A DNA stretch of 64,000 nt from an uncultured Pseudomonadales bacterium (GCA_947503335.1 CANNCY010000001.1:496001-560000); one strand, 5' to 3'; shown: positions 19,158-28,344, counted from the first letter of the stretch. A program made the numbers and translations. The notes: a model not told the origin generated them from the sequence alone.

Positions 19158-19913
19158 TTAATGCAAGAATGCCAGCAGCGCAGCCGTCACCGCCACATTT
19201 AGCGACTCAACCCCATTGTGCATAGCAATCTTAGTTTGTTCATCGCTTAAGGCGGTGATCTCGTCTGATACTCCTTCAGTTTCGTTACCCAAAACGAATA
19301 CTCTTGTTTTGCCCTGAGGAAGCACCGAGATCTCATGTTGTGCCGATAGATCAAGCGTGGTGACCGTTGCGCCTAGATTTTGTAGATGTTTCATTCCATC
19401 GGTAAGCTTATTGCAACGGTATATAGGAGCTTTAAACAGCGTACCCGCGCTGGCTTTAATCGCCAAAGGCCCAAGTTGCGCGCAACCCTCTTTGGGCAAG
19501 ATCAATCCTGCGCAGCCTGACGCAGCCACCGAGCGAATAATCATGCCAAGATTTTGTGGGTTAGTAACGCCGTCTAACGCGATATAGTTTTTCTCGCCCA
19601 ATTTGCTAATGTCTTCTACGTGGGCGTATTTGGCGAGCTCGATATCAAGGGCTACACCCTGATCTTGCTTGCGGTTTTTAGAGATACGCGATAAAGCATT
19701 GCGATCGTGATATACCACTTCAACATCAAGCTTTTTAGCAAGTTCAATGGCCTTTGCAAGCGTGCCGTCTTCTTTATTCGAATCAGCTAGGTGCAGACGA
19801 AAAGGTTTAAGTTGCTTGTCTTGAAGCGCCTCAAGAACCGGCTTGCGACCATAGATCGTAAGCAGTCGATCGAAAAATCGGCGTTTTTGAAGATATTCGT
19901 TCGAGTCTGTCAT
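19158..19913 (-). CDS. SpoU/TrmH-family RNA 2'-O-methyltransferase
   Basis: A 251-residue SPOUT enzyme, closest in layout to the RlmB/TrmH group that methylates ribose in rRNA or tRNA with S-adenosylmethionine. An N-terminal substrate-binding domain (YGRKPVLEAL near residue 21) precedes the knotted domain with GVTNPQNLGMIIRSVAASG (motif 1), VFVLGNETEGVS (motif 2) and NGVESLNVAVTAALLAF (motif 3). The exact target nucleotide cannot be told. The first 83 bases overlap the end of the upstream mltF-like gene; no later start codon would retain the N-terminal domain. Confidence 0.9.
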   Translation of the reverse strand: MTDSNEYLQKRRFFDRLLTIYGRKPVLEALQDKQLKPFRLHLADSNKEDGTLAKAIELAKKLDVEVVYHDRNALSRISKNRKQDQGVALDIELAKYAHVEDISKLGEKNYIALDGVTNPQNLGMIIRSVAASGCAGLILPKEGCAQLGPLAIKASAGTLFKAPIYRCNKLTDGMKHLQNLGATVTTLDLSAQHEISVLPQGKTRVFVLGNETEGVSDEITALSDEQTKIAMHNGVESLNVAVTAALLAFLH

Positions 19914-22125
19914 GGTCTTGGTTGTCGCAATACTGTTTGATGGGGTTGCATGATAGCAAAGCTAAGAAGTGTTGTGCGGCTTTGGTACTTGCCACGTTTT
20001 CTGTCGCCACAACGTATGCCTCAAAGCGCCGCTTGATATTGCGTACATAAGTGACAGGCTCGTGGCCACGCACAAAACCATAACGGGCGTTTTTGTAATA
20101 CTTTTTCTGTGATAACAGTAACATCGCTTCTTCAGTTTCACCAAACCAGATGTTGGGGTCTTTGCCTAGCTTGCGGGCTAGTGTACGAGCGTCGCGTACA
20201 TGGCCAATGCCAGCGTTATAAGCAGCTAGGGTAAACCAGGCACGTTGATCAATATCTATATTGCTACCAAAACGTTCTGACACCCACTTCATATACTTAA
20301 CACCCGCGGCAATACCGATTTCGGGTTTGGCCATTTGCTTGGGCTTGTAGCCAAGCTCTTTAGCTGTGCGTGGCATCACTTGTAGTAATCCAAGTGCGCC
20401 CACCCACGATTTTGCTTTAGGGTCAAACTTACTTTCTTGGTACATTTGAGACGTGATTAGCCGCCAATCAAATCCGTGTTGTTGAGAGTGCTTTTTAACG
20501 ATATCGTCGTAGGGCGAGATGTGCTCGAAACTAATAACTTCGGGTAAGGCGCGTTGAATCTTCTTTGGCGTATCAAAGTACTTCTTGTAAGTGATGTTAT
20601 AGAACAGGCCGCGATGCTCTTTCTTTAGAAAGCCGTTTAGCTTGTCTAACAACAGCGGGCTGTCTTTATTGACGAGCCATGCATGCTTGATCTCTTCGTC
20701 TAGTGCAACACCTTTTTCGATATTTTTATAAATCAGCCGTTCAATTTGATATTGCTGGCCGTCGAGTACTGTGACGTCGATTCTGCCCTCGCTTACGTCA
20801 CGAACTAGCTCGTCAGTTTCGATGCTGTTGACGGGCGTTTCAATAATTACGTCGATGCCGTTCTCTTGCAGTTTCTTAAGCGCTTGGTAGTGCTTGCTTA
20901 AGCGATGTACGTGAACTGTTTTGCCGGCGAGTTGTTTTACGTCGGTAATCGCCTCGCCGTTGCGTGTAATAACGTGAGCTTTGGTGTTGTGATACGATCG
21001 AGTGTAGCGCACGCCGCGTCGCTCTACTTCGTCAAAATGAGTGACAAAGCCTACAGCTACGTCGGCTCGCCCCTCGGCAATCCATGACACTAAATTCGAG
21101 CGTGTTTCTGGTACTAGAATTTCTAGTCGTAGTTTATGGTCGTCTGCAAACTTTTTGATGTAGTCGTATTCAAATCCCATTAATTCGCCTCGCCAAATAA
21201 AATAGCTGTCGGGGCGATTTCGGGTAACGACTCTTAGTGTTTTAGATTGCTTAATCGCATTCCAGTCACGAAACGCAATCGTAAAGTGGTTTTCTGATAG
21301 CTTGTTTTCTACGATGTATTCATCAACCTTTTCAGCTAACGCTGGGTTGCCTTTACGCGTTACCCAACCGGTTGCCCGTTTAGTGCTTACAGCAGGGCCT
21401 ACCACTAGCTCGGTTCGCTCATCCATTATTTGATCAAGAATATTGCTATCTTGAATGCCAAGGTCAAACTCGCCTGATACCAGTGCGTCGAACACTTGAT
21501 CAATGTCGTAGGTTGGGGGTAAAAGCTTGATGGTCAAATTGGGGTGTTTAAGCTTTAACTCATTGGCAGTTTCTTCGAAGGTGGTGCCTTCGCGAACACC
21601 CAGGCTCAAAGGCTTACTGAGGTCAAATTCATGCTTGTCGGTTACGTTTGCGATCAAGCGTTCAGTGGTGTGACCCACTGGTAGACTAAAGTGAAAATCA
21701 AGCACGCGTTCGGGGGTTTCGGTGAGATTGGCTATTGCAATGTCGCCGGCGCCCCTTTGCAGGGCAGGTAATACCTCGCTGATACTGTCAACAACAACAA
21801 ACTCTGGTTTGACGTTTAAAAATTCGGCTAGATCAGCAGCTAACTCTTGTTCGTGCATTACCTCGCTATTATTGCGAGGAAAGTACCGTTCTTCACGGTG
21901 TACCAAGATGCGTAACACACTGCGTTCACTGATTTGATCTAAGTCGCCTAGCGCAAGTCGTTCTGGTGTATAGTCAACGACCGTGTAGTCGGGCAGTTCA
22001 AGATCAGGTATCTGGCTCTCGCTCTGCTGCTCAGGCGGCGTATCTAGGTGTTGCGTAGTGCTACCTGTTGGGTCGCAGCCCGTCACTACTAGCAGTGCAA
22101 TTAGCGCCCATCTCAATTTCGTCAT
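19831..22125 (-). CDS. MltF-like lipoprotein lytic transglycosylase with two solute-binding domains
   Basis: A 764-residue lipoprotein. The start is taken at ATG 22125 because it puts a lipoprotein signal first (LIALLVVTGC, Cys17). Two type-3 periplasmic solute-binding domains follow (about 60-290 and 295-525; the second includes LRVVTRNRPDSYFIWRGELM), then a lytic transglycosylase domain with QESKFDPKAKSWVGALGLL (catalytic Glu about 564) and AAYNAGIGHVRDA. E. coli MltF has only one sensor domain, so this one is larger. It should cleave peptidoglycan at the outer membrane, probably modulated by bound ligands. It overlaps the downstream methyltransferase gene by 83 bases. Confidence 0.88.
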   Translation of the reverse strand: MTKLRWALIALLVVTGCDPTGSTTQHLDTPPEQQSESQIPDLELPDYTVVDYTPERLALGDLDQISERSVLRILVHREERYFPRNNSEVMHEQELAADLAEFLNVKPEFVVVDSISEVLPALQRGAGDIAIANLTETPERVLDFHFSLPVGHTTERLIANVTDKHEFDLSKPLSLGVREGTTFEETANELKLKHPNLTIKLLPPTYDIDQVFDALVSGEFDLGIQDSNILDQIMDERTELVVGPAVSTKRATGWVTRKGNPALAEKVDEYIVENKLSENHFTIAFRDWNAIKQSKTLRVVTRNRPDSYFIWRGELMGFEYDYIKKFADDHKLRLEILVPETRSNLVSWIAEGRADVAVGFVTHFDEVERRGVRYTRSYHNTKAHVITRNGEAITDVKQLAGKTVHVHRLSKHYQALKKLQENGIDVIIETPVNSIETDELVRDVSEGRIDVTVLDGQQYQIERLIYKNIEKGVALDEEIKHAWLVNKDSPLLLDKLNGFLKKEHRGLFYNITYKKYFDTPKKIQRALPEVISFEHISPYDDIVKKHSQQHGFDWRLITSQMYQESKFDPKAKSWVGALGLLQVMPRTAKELGYKPKQMAKPEIGIAAGVKYMKWVSERFGSNIDIDQRAWFTLAAYNAGIGHVRDARTLARKLGKDPNIWFGETEEAMLLLSQKKYYKNARYGFVRGHEPVTYVRNIKRRFEAYVVATENVASTKAAQHFLALLSCNPIKQYCDNQDHDRLERISSKTPIFRSTAYDLWSQAGS

Positions 22126-22178
22126 AATGCTACAAATTTGTTCTATCTGAACTGAGTATGGTTCAAGGTGGTGGCAAA

Positions 22179-22961
22179 TCAATCCAGAATGTCGGCAATT
22201 TGTAGGTGGTTTTTGGTCTTATTGGGCACTAAATCGAGCATTGATTTCGATAATGCTCTATAGAGTATTTGCTGTTGAGGGGTGAGAGAGGCCAGATGTT
22301 CTTTCACAGTGCTTACGTCGCCGCGTTGCACTGGGCCCGTTAGGGCGTCTTCAAAGCCAAGTTGGCTGCTGCGGTCTAAAACAGCATGCATCATCGGCAA
22401 CAATAGTTCGCGAGCGTCGGGCGCTGCCTCGTCAAGTGAACCCTGTAACAGCGCGCAAGCGTGTGCGGCAAGGGCAACTGCGCCATTTGCGGCTAATGCG
22501 GTTGCGGCGTGGTATTGGGCTTTTGGCCCTGTCAGTGTAAAGGGGTCGCCGCCCAGGTCGTTAGCAAGATCAGTTAGCATGTCGGCAGCTTCACCTTCAA
22601 TACCCATTGGGGTGCCATCAAAGTGCCGTGCCGATGCACTAGGGTCGCTAAAGCTATGAATGGGGTGAATTGAACCTAATTGAGCGTCGATAGCAGATAG
22701 CTTTGAGCTATCACAGGCGCCACTAAAATGAGCAGCTACGATAGTATGGGCATTGGTAGCCGCAAATTGCTCTGCGGCTGATTGTAATTGATCGTCGGGT
22801 ACTGCAAATAGGGTTAGGTCAAAACTCGTGTCGCTATGATCTTGGTTTAGCCAAGCGCGGTCTATTAACGCTGTAATACGAAAGTTTGAGGTGTCGTGCA
22901 GACGTAGCTGTAAAAACTCGCCCACACGGCCTTTGTAGCCAACTAGCCCTATGCTAAGCAT
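22179..22961 (-). CDS. Rossmann-fold protein with DUF2520 domain
   Basis: A 260-residue protein with an N-terminal NAD(P)-binding segment (IGLVGYKGRVGEFL, residues 4-17) and a DUF2520-type helical C-terminal domain, resembling the F420/NADP-dependent oxidoreductase and ketopantoate-reductase-like group. No substrate is known for this family. A histidine pair SIHPIHSFSD near residue 96 is conserved in the group. It overlaps pdxJ by 13 bases and is part of the minus-strand operon. Confidence 0.75.
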   Translation of the reverse strand: MLSIGLVGYKGRVGEFLQLRLHDTSNFRITALIDRAWLNQDHSDTSFDLTLFAVPDDQLQSAAEQFAATNAHTIVAAHFSGACDSSKLSAIDAQLGSIHPIHSFSDPSASARHFDGTPMGIEGEAADMLTDLANDLGGDPFTLTGPKAQYHAATALAANGAVALAAHACALLQGSLDEAAPDARELLLPMMHAVLDRSSQLGFEDALTGPVQRGDVSTVKEHLASLTPQQQILYRALSKSMLDLVPNKTKNHLQIADILD

Positions 22962-23710
22962 GCTCGGTAGCGGCGCATCGCTTCGCCCATGCCCATATAA
23001 AGACTGTCGATGGTTAATGCGTGACCAATAGAAACTTCAGCAATATCACCCATGGCAACAAAGTAGGCGAGATTGCCTAGATTGAGGTCATGGCCTGCGT
23101 TCACATCAAGGCCTGCATCAAGGGCTGCATCTTTGGTGGCCACATAACTTGCAAACAAGGCCTTGAAGGCCTCGTCTTCAGGATCGAAGTGATCGGCGAA
23201 AGGGCCTGTGTACAGCTCGACACGATCGGCGCCGATTTCCTTGGCGATGGCCATTTGTTCGGGCACTGGGTCCATAAACAAGCTGACGCGAGAGCCGGCA
23301 GCGTGAATGCGCGAAATTAATGGCTTTAATCGTTCTACGGTTTCTGGGTTGGTAAGGTCAAAGCCGTGATCTGATGTTAGCTGGTCGTCGCTGTCGGGCA
23401 CTAGGGTGGTTTGCGCTGGGCGACAAGCTTCGACGATCTCCATAAAGCCTGGGTAGCCAGTATCATTTGCGCCGGCAAAAGGGTTGCCTTCGATATTAAA
23501 CTCTAGGCCGTTCTTCTCGGCAATATCGCCCAGTGGAGCGCAGTCGTCAGCTCTAATATGGCGCTGGTCTGGGCGAGGGTGTACGGTTAAGCCTTCGGCA
23601 CCGGCATCAATACAGGCCTGAGCATACACTAGTAGGTCTGGATTATTGCCTTCACGGGAGTTTCTAATAAGTGCAATCTTGTTTAGGTTGACACTAAGTA
23701 CAGTTTTCAT
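22949..23710 (-). CDS. pdxJ: Pyridoxine 5'-phosphate synthase PdxJ, non-E. coli-type variant
   Basis: A 253-residue TIM-barrel enzyme that condenses 1-deoxyxylulose 5-phosphate with 3-amino-2-oxopropyl phosphate to pyridoxine phosphate. Conserved catalytic segments are GLTVHPRPDQRHIR (His and Arg), FNIEGNP (Glu) and VNAGHDLNL (His). The N-terminal motif is SVNLNKIALIRNSR, with NK where E. coli has DH, and LVPDSDDQLTSDHGFD follows; these match the variant known from Bacteroidetes-type genomes rather than the enzyme usually found next to recO in gammaproteobacteria. It overlaps ppi by four bases and the DUF2520 gene by 13. Confidence 0.88.
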   Translation of the reverse strand: MKTVLSVNLNKIALIRNSREGNNPDLLVYAQACIDAGAEGLTVHPRPDQRHIRADDCAPLGDIAEKNGLEFNIEGNPFAGANDTGYPGFMEIVEACRPAQTTLVPDSDDQLTSDHGFDLTNPETVERLKPLISRIHAAGSRVSLFMDPVPEQMAIAKEIGADRVELYTGPFADHFDPEDEAFKALFASYVATKDAALDAGLDVNAGHDLNLGNLAYFVAMGDIAEVSIGHALTIDSLYMGMGEAMRRYRACLA

Positions 23711-24270
23711 TGAACTACTTCTGCCTTAATCAAAATAACGGGGTATTTAGGAATATCTTGCCATTTACCCGCGTTGATCGTTTCGACGATCGAAATAAAA
23801 TCTAGCGTTTCTAGCCCTTCTACCACCTTGCCAAAAACTGTATAACCTGGGCGTAGAGCTGATGGGTCAAGGTTAGCGTTGTGGCGCATGTTGAAATAGA
23901 ACTGGCTAGTGGCGCTGTCAGGTTTGCTGTGGCGTGCCATGGCAATGGTGCCGCGCTCATTCAGTAAACCATTATCGGCTTCAAGTTCGATTTCATCTTC
24001 TACGTCAATCTCTTTCATGCCATCTTTGTAGCCGCCACCCTGTACTACAAAACCTTCGATGACTCTGTGAAAGATTGTGTGATTATAGCGGCGTTCGTTT
24101 ACGTAGAATAAAAAATTTTCGACCGTCTTTGGGGCGAGATTAGGGTAAAGTTCGATAACAAGGTCGCCATCGGTGGTGACGAAGCGAACTTTAGGGTTTT
24201 CTTTAGCAAGCACGTTGTCGCTCAAGCAAAACAGCGTGATCAGTGTTAGCCAAAGTAGCAGATGACGCAT
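23707..24270 (-). CDS. Periplasmic cyclophilin-type peptidyl-prolyl isomerase
   Basis: A 187-residue exported cyclophilin that catalyses proline isomerisation during folding. It begins with a signal peptide (HLLLWLTLITLFCLSDNVLA, cleaved near residue 22) and has the cyclophilin core: LAPKTVENFLFYVNERRYN, FHRVIEGFVVQGG (active-site Arg/Phe), and SATSQFYFNMRHN. The aromatic tryptophan of human cyclophilin A is replaced, as in many bacterial proteins. It is three bases downstream of the SH3-domain gene. Confidence 0.92.
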   Translation of the reverse strand: MRHLLLWLTLITLFCLSDNVLAKENPKVRFVTTDGDLVIELYPNLAPKTVENFLFYVNERRYNHTIFHRVIEGFVVQGGGYKDGMKEIDVEDEIELEADNGLLNERGTIAMARHSKPDSATSQFYFNMRHNANLDPSALRPGYTVFGKVVEGLETLDFISIVETINAGKWQDIPKYPVILIKAEVVQ

Positions 24271-24273
24271 GGG

Positions 24274-24942
24274 TTAAGCCCACTCGCTAGTGCGTTTTCT
24301 GCTTTTCACCGCACCAGAGAGAAGTGCAAGGATAAAGCCCCCAAGCGCAATCAATGCACCGTATAGCCACTGTGAGGTGGTCTTGTCGTCTTTAAGGCGC
24401 TCGTTTTCGGCCGTTAAGATTTCGACCTTTGCACTTAGTTTGGCATTGTTTTCACCAAGGCTAAGGTTTTGGTTTTGCAGGTTGATTACATCACCTGAGG
24501 CAATTTGTAGCTCGCCATATTCAGAGGCAAGCACATCGTGCTGTGCTTGCAGCGTTTCTAGCTGTTCTGCAAGGCTATCGCGCTCGTTCTGAAGATTGGT
24601 GATAGTTTCGATTTGCTCAGACTCGCTTTGCGACGCTAGGCGTATTTTTTCACGCAGATCAGCCAGCTGTGCTTTAGCAGAAGGGTTGTTCATTAAGAAT
24701 CGCGTTAAGATCCAGCCTTCAATGCCAGAGCCTGTTTGCACTTTGGTATAACCGTTGCCTTCGTCTTCTTCAAGAACGGTTAATTTTGTGCCGCTGCGCA
24801 AGCCGCGATGCACAATACGAAACTCGGTGCCTTGACCGCTGCGAAGGGTCACAACTTGCTCGTCTGATACATATACTTCGCGAGCGTCGGCAGTTGAGCT
24901 AACTGCTGCGCCTATTAGCAAGGCGGCTATAAACTGTTTCAT
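24274..24942 (-). CDS. SH3-domain, coiled-coil inner-membrane protein (YgiM-like)
   Basis: A 222-residue protein with a signal peptide (cleaved after STADA), a bacterial SH3 domain (about 22-90: [19 protein letters not shown] and [11 protein letters not shown]), a coiled coil (about 92-185) and one C-terminal membrane helix ([20 protein letters not shown]) with a basic end. This is the architecture of the TIGR04211/YgiM family, thought to act at the cell envelope; its function is not established. It overlaps yciI by four bases. Confidence 0.82.
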   Translation of the reverse strand: MKQFIAALLIGAAVSSTADAREVYVSDEQVVTLRSGQGTEFRIVHRGLRSGTKLTVLEEDEGNGYTKVQTGSGIEGWILTRFLMNNPSAKAQLADLREKIRLASQSESEQIETITNLQNERDSLAEQLETLQAQHDVLASEYGELQIASGDVINLQNQNLSLGENNAKLSAKVEILTAENERLKDDKTTSQWLYGALIALGGFILALLSGAVKSRKRTSEWA

Positions 24943-25232
24943 GGCAATACCAGTTTAAAGGGTTTAACGGTAACCGAGGCATACACGCCTGCTTCAACAT
25001 ACGGGTCTTGGTCAGCCCATGCCTGTGCAGCAGCTAGGTTATCAAAAGCCGCCACTACCAGAGAGCCAGTAAAACCATCACCATCAGCAGCGGGGTGAGG
25101 ACCTGCAATGGTCAGGCGATTTTCTTCTTTTAGGGCTTCAAGACGTGCTAAGTGAGCAGGGCGAGCCTGTGCGCGAAGCGGTTTGCTGTTGGCGACGTCG
25201 GTCGAAATGATGGCAAATAATTGGTCTGACAT
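24939..25232 (-). CDS. yciI: YciI-family protein
   Basis: A 97-residue dimeric alpha/beta-barrel (YCII) protein. It carries [20 protein letters not shown] with the conserved His and the [20 protein letters not shown] segment with the Asp usually found in the putative active site. The reaction is unknown. It lies between yciB and the SH3 gene, matching the yciA/B/I neighbourhood of enteric genomes. Confidence 0.88.
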   Translation of the reverse strand: MSDQLFAIISTDVANSKPLRAQARPAHLARLEALKEENRLTIAGPHPAADGDGFTGSLVVAAFDNLAAAQAWADQDPYVEAGVYASVTVKPFKLVLP

Positions 25233-25239
25233 ATGAATA

Positions 25240-25818
25240 CTATTGATTGTTATCGGTTTCTTTTAAGTGAGGGTATGCGATGGCGATAGTAATGACCACC
25301 ATCAAAATAGTGTAAATAAAGGCAGTTATTAGCTTGTAGCTTACCCAGAATGCTTCTGAAAAACTGTATACCACCACAAGATTTAGTACACCAACGATAA
25401 AAAAGTGTAGCGCCCAGTAATAACTGATCGTTCGCCAGGTGTTGGATGGTAGTTGCATCTGAGAGCCCATCAGCATTTCGGCGGCTGGTTTTTGCTTGAA
25501 ATAGCCGATGCCAAGTACAAGTAATGCAAAGGCCCAGTTAAAAATGGTTGGTTTCAAGTAAATAAAGGTTTCATTGCGCAGTACAACGGTTAGGCCACCG
25601 ATAACCAACACTGCCAGTGTAAGCATGGTTTGTTGTTTAGTGACCGACTTGTTGATGACCCATTGGGCTATATACACCAAAACAGTGGCTATCATTAAAG
25701 CGGTAGTAGCGGCAAAGATATTGCCGGTTTCTATTTGGTATGGGCCTACTTCGATAGTCGTTTCAATAAAGTAGGTTAAGCCCATAAATGTGATGGGTAT
25801 TAGCTCAAGAAATTGCAA
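25240..25818 (-). CDS. yciB: Septation-associated inner-membrane protein YciB (IspZ)
   Basis: A 192-residue membrane protein with about five or six helices. [11 protein letters not shown] at the start, [20 protein letters not shown] and [20 protein letters not shown] fit the septation protein A family, which links cell envelope synthesis to elongation and division. The start is TTG 25818; there is no upstream ATG in frame. Compared with E. coli YciB it has an extra segment of about ten residues after the first helix ([12 protein letters not shown]). It is the first gene of the minus-strand operon and divergent from rnm, only 35 bases away. Confidence 0.88.
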   Translation of the reverse strand: MQFLELIPITFMGLTYFIETTIEVGPYQIETGNIFAATTALMIATVLVYIAQWVINKSVTKQQTMLTLAVLVIGGLTVVLRNETFIYLKPTIFNWAFALLVLGIGYFKQKPAAEMLMGSQMQLPSNTWRTISYYWALHFFIVGVLNLVVVYSFSEAFWVSYKLITAFIYTILMVVITIAIAYPHLKETDNNQ

Positions 25819-25853
25819 GATAAAACCTGTTGTAACTGTGATTCTTATGCGCC

Positions 25854-26798
25854 ATGATAATCAACCAGAAAGTTTTAACAACATACGTTTTGAATACAAC
25901 ATCGATATCTGAGTTAAATACTAACGATTCTCATGACTTGAGCAGCGGTTTGAATCCTCTCAAGCCCGATCTTCATTGCCATACCTATTGTTCTGATGGT
26001 GATCTATCGCCACAGGCATTGATCGAGCTGGCCGAGCAGTCGGGCATTGATCTACTTGCGATTACTGACCACGACACCTTAGATGGCTACTTTGAAGCTA
26101 AGCCGTTCGCAGAGTCTGCTGCGATTCAGCTAGTGCCTGCCATCGAGTGGTCTGCAGTATGGGGTGGTATGAGCGTTCATGTAGTGGGTTTAAACCTTGA
26201 TCCTAATGATTCGACACTGACCGAACAGCTTACTAATCAACGCACCGCTCGTATTGAACGAGCGCGCGAGATTGGGCGTAAGCTGGCTAAGGTGGGTATA
26301 GAAGATGCTTATTCTGGAGCCAGAAATTTGGCCCCTATGGGGCAGATTGGTCGGCCACACTTTGCACGCTATTTACTCGAGAAGGGTTACGTAAAGAACT
26401 ATCAAGAAGCGTTCAAGAAATATCTAGGTGCAGGTAAGTTGGGCGATGTAAAAACCAGCTGGCCTCAGTTAGAAGAGGTGGTTGCCTGGACAAGACAAGC
26501 CGGTGGCGTTGCGGTATTGGCCCATCCTAAGCATTACAAGCTAACCCGGTCTAAGCTGGGTCGCCTAATCGAAGCTTTCGCAGAGGCCGGTGGAGAAGCG
26601 ATCGAGCTTGTGACCTCGCCCAAGATGGATTCTACTGATAACCCTGTAAAGCATTTTGCCCAGTTGTATGGTCTGGCGGTGTCGGTTGCCTCAGATTTTC
26701 ATACGCCCCAGAATGGGTGGCAGCATCTTGGTGGTTTAGCGAAAGTTCCCGAGCCCTTTGTGCCGGTGTGGCAGATGATGGGCGAGATCAAAAAATAA
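25854..26798 (+). CDS. rnm: PHP-domain ribonuclease AM (YciV/TrpH)
   Basis: A 314-residue metal-dependent PHP phosphoesterase. The PHP motif DLHCHTYCSDG (about 39-49) and ITDHDTLDGY are followed by an inserted helical domain with IGRPHFARYLLEKGYV, then VLAHPKHY and SDFHTP metal ligands. RNase AM in E. coli trims 5' ends of rRNA and acts on short RNA. The N-terminus is about 27 residues longer than in E. coli; an in-frame TTG at 25938 is a possible true start, but neither has a clear ribosome binding site. Confidence 0.9.
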   Translation: MIINQKVLTTYVLNTTSISELNTNDSHDLSSGLNPLKPDLHCHTYCSDGDLSPQALIELAEQSGIDLLAITDHDTLDGYFEAKPFAESAAIQLVPAIEWSAVWGGMSVHVVGLNLDPNDSTLTEQLTNQRTARIERAREIGRKLAKVGIEDAYSGARNLAPMGQIGRPHFARYLLEKGYVKNYQEAFKKYLGAGKLGDVKTSWPQLEEVVAWTRQAGGVAVLAHPKHYKLTRSKLGRLIEAFAEAGGEAIELVTSPKMDSTDNPVKHFAQLYGLAVSVASDFHTPQNGWQHLGGLAKVPEPFVPVWQMMGEIKK

Positions 26799-26814
26799 CA
26801 GCTAGTCTTTCGTT

Positions 26815-27441
26815 ATGAGTCAGTTTATTGCAATACATCCTGAGACGCCTCAGCAGCGTTTGGTTGATCGTGTGGTCGAGATCTTAGAGCGAGAGCGTGG
26901 CGTGGCAGCAGTGCCCACCGATACTGGCTATGCCTTAGCTTGCTGTATGGGCAATAAAGAGGGTGTAGAGCGAATTCGCCGTATTAGGCAGTTAGACGAA
27001 AAGCATAACTTTACGTTGGCCTGTCGTGATCTATCGATGTTGAGTGCGTTCGCGAAGGTGGGTAACGCCAATTACCGATTGGTGCGTAACAATACGCCAG
27101 GGCCCTACACATGGGTTTTGCCTGGTACTAGCGAAGTACCTCGCCGTCTAATGCACCCTAAGCGTCGTACCATTGGTTTGCGAGTGGCAGACAATGCCAT
27201 CTTACTTGCGATTTTAGATCGTTTACCTGAGCCCTTGATGACGGCAACCTGCCAGCTGCCGGGTGATGAGTATCCTTTGACCGATGCTTATGATATTCGT
27301 GATAGCCTGGGTAATGTGCTGGATGCAATCGTTGATGGCGGCTACTGTGGCATGGAGCCTTCTACGGTCATTAGTCTTATAGACGACGCTCCTGAGCTGA
27401 TTCGTCAGGGGGCAGGCGACGTGTCGTCGATTATTGGATAA
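26815..27441 (+). CDS. yciO: YciO (Sua5/YrdC-like) protein
   Basis: A 208-residue protein of the YrdC/Sua5 fold, which in YrdC makes threonylcarbamoyl-AMP for tRNA modification; YciO is the paralogue of less certain role. It begins MSQFIAIHPETPQQRLVD, has the substrate pocket PTDTGYALACCMGNKEGVER and CRDLSMLS, and ends with STVISLIDD and IRQGAGDVSS, all as in YciO. It lies 16 bases after rnm. Confidence 0.92.
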   Translation: MSQFIAIHPETPQQRLVDRVVEILERERGVAAVPTDTGYALACCMGNKEGVERIRRIRQLDEKHNFTLACRDLSMLSAFAKVGNANYRLVRNNTPGPYTWVLPGTSEVPRRLMHPKRRTIGLRVADNAILLAILDRLPEPLMTATCQLPGDEYPLTDAYDIRDSLGNVLDAIVDGGYCGMEPSTVISLIDDAPELIRQGAGDVSSIIG

Positions 27442-27513
27442 AAAACGACCAAAACGCGACCTTTGCATTGCTTTCAGATATACTAGCGCGACGACTATTA
27501 ATTGGAGTTTGTC

Positions 27514-28344
27514 GTGTCAGACGCGATCGACATACCGGCTAATGAAAGCCAGGCATCAAGCCAGCAGCAAGAGATGCCCTTTGCCATTGTTCAGGGCAAA
27601 GCGGTTACAGAGCTGCCTAAAGATCTTTATATTCCGCCCGAGGCGCTTGAGGTAATTCTTGAGGCGTTTGAGGGGCCGTTGGATCTATTGTTGTATCTGA
27701 TCCGTCGTCAAAATATCGATATTCTTGAAATCAACGTGGCCGAGATCACTCGCCAGTACATTCACTATGTAGAACTGATGGACGCACTCGACTTTGAGCT
27801 GGCGGCCGAATACTTAGTGATGGCAGCGATGCTAACCGAAATTAAGTCGCGTATGTTGTTGCCGCGCCATGAAGAGGCCGAAGACGACGAAGAAGACCCA
27901 CGTGCCAACCTTATTCGCCGTCTGCAAGAGTATGAGCGCTTTAAGAATGCTGCTCAAGATATCGACGAAATGCCGCGTCAGGGGCGAGATTTTCAGGTAT
28001 CTGCGGCTCATAAGTTTGATCGCAATCAGTCGCGCCCCGACCCTGATGTCGACATGAAAGAGTTGTTATTGGTGCTATCAGATGTATTGCGCCGTGCAGA
28101 TATGTATAACTCGCACCAGGTAGAGCGTGAAAAGCTAAGTACCCGCGAGCGTATGTCGCAAGTGCTAGAAAACCTGCAGGGTGGCGGTTTTAAACCGTTT
28201 ATTTCATTGTTTAATGCAAAAGAAGGTCGTTTGGGTGTGGTTGTAACCTTCTTAGCGGTGATGGAACTGATCAAAGAGTCATTGGTAGAACTAATTCAAA
28301 ACGAGCCGTTTGGCCCGATTCACGTAAAGGCAAGATCTGAATGA
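27514..28344 (+). CDS. scpA: Segregation and condensation protein ScpA
   Basis: The 276-residue kleisin of the SMC condensin, bridging SMC heads and ScpB. The start is GTG 27514, preceded by GGAG six to ten bases upstream; a TTG at 27502 would contain that site and is rejected. The conserved part begins around residue 45 with FEGPLDLLLYLIRRQNIDIL and AEYLVMAAMLTEIKSRMLLP; the C-terminal winged helix (VTFLAVMELIKESLVELIQ) closes the protein. The end overlaps scpB by four bases. Confidence 0.94.
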   Translation: MSDAIDIPANESQASSQQQEMPFAIVQGKAVTELPKDLYIPPEALEVILEAFEGPLDLLLYLIRRQNIDILEINVAEITRQYIHYVELMDALDFELAAEYLVMAAMLTEIKSRMLLPRHEEAEDDEEDPRANLIRRLQEYERFKNAAQDIDEMPRQGRDFQVSAAHKFDRNQSRPDPDVDMKELLLVLSDVLRRADMYNSHQVEREKLSTRERMSQVLENLQGGGFKPFISLFNAKEGRLGVVVTFLAVMELIKESLVELIQNEPFGPIHVKARSE

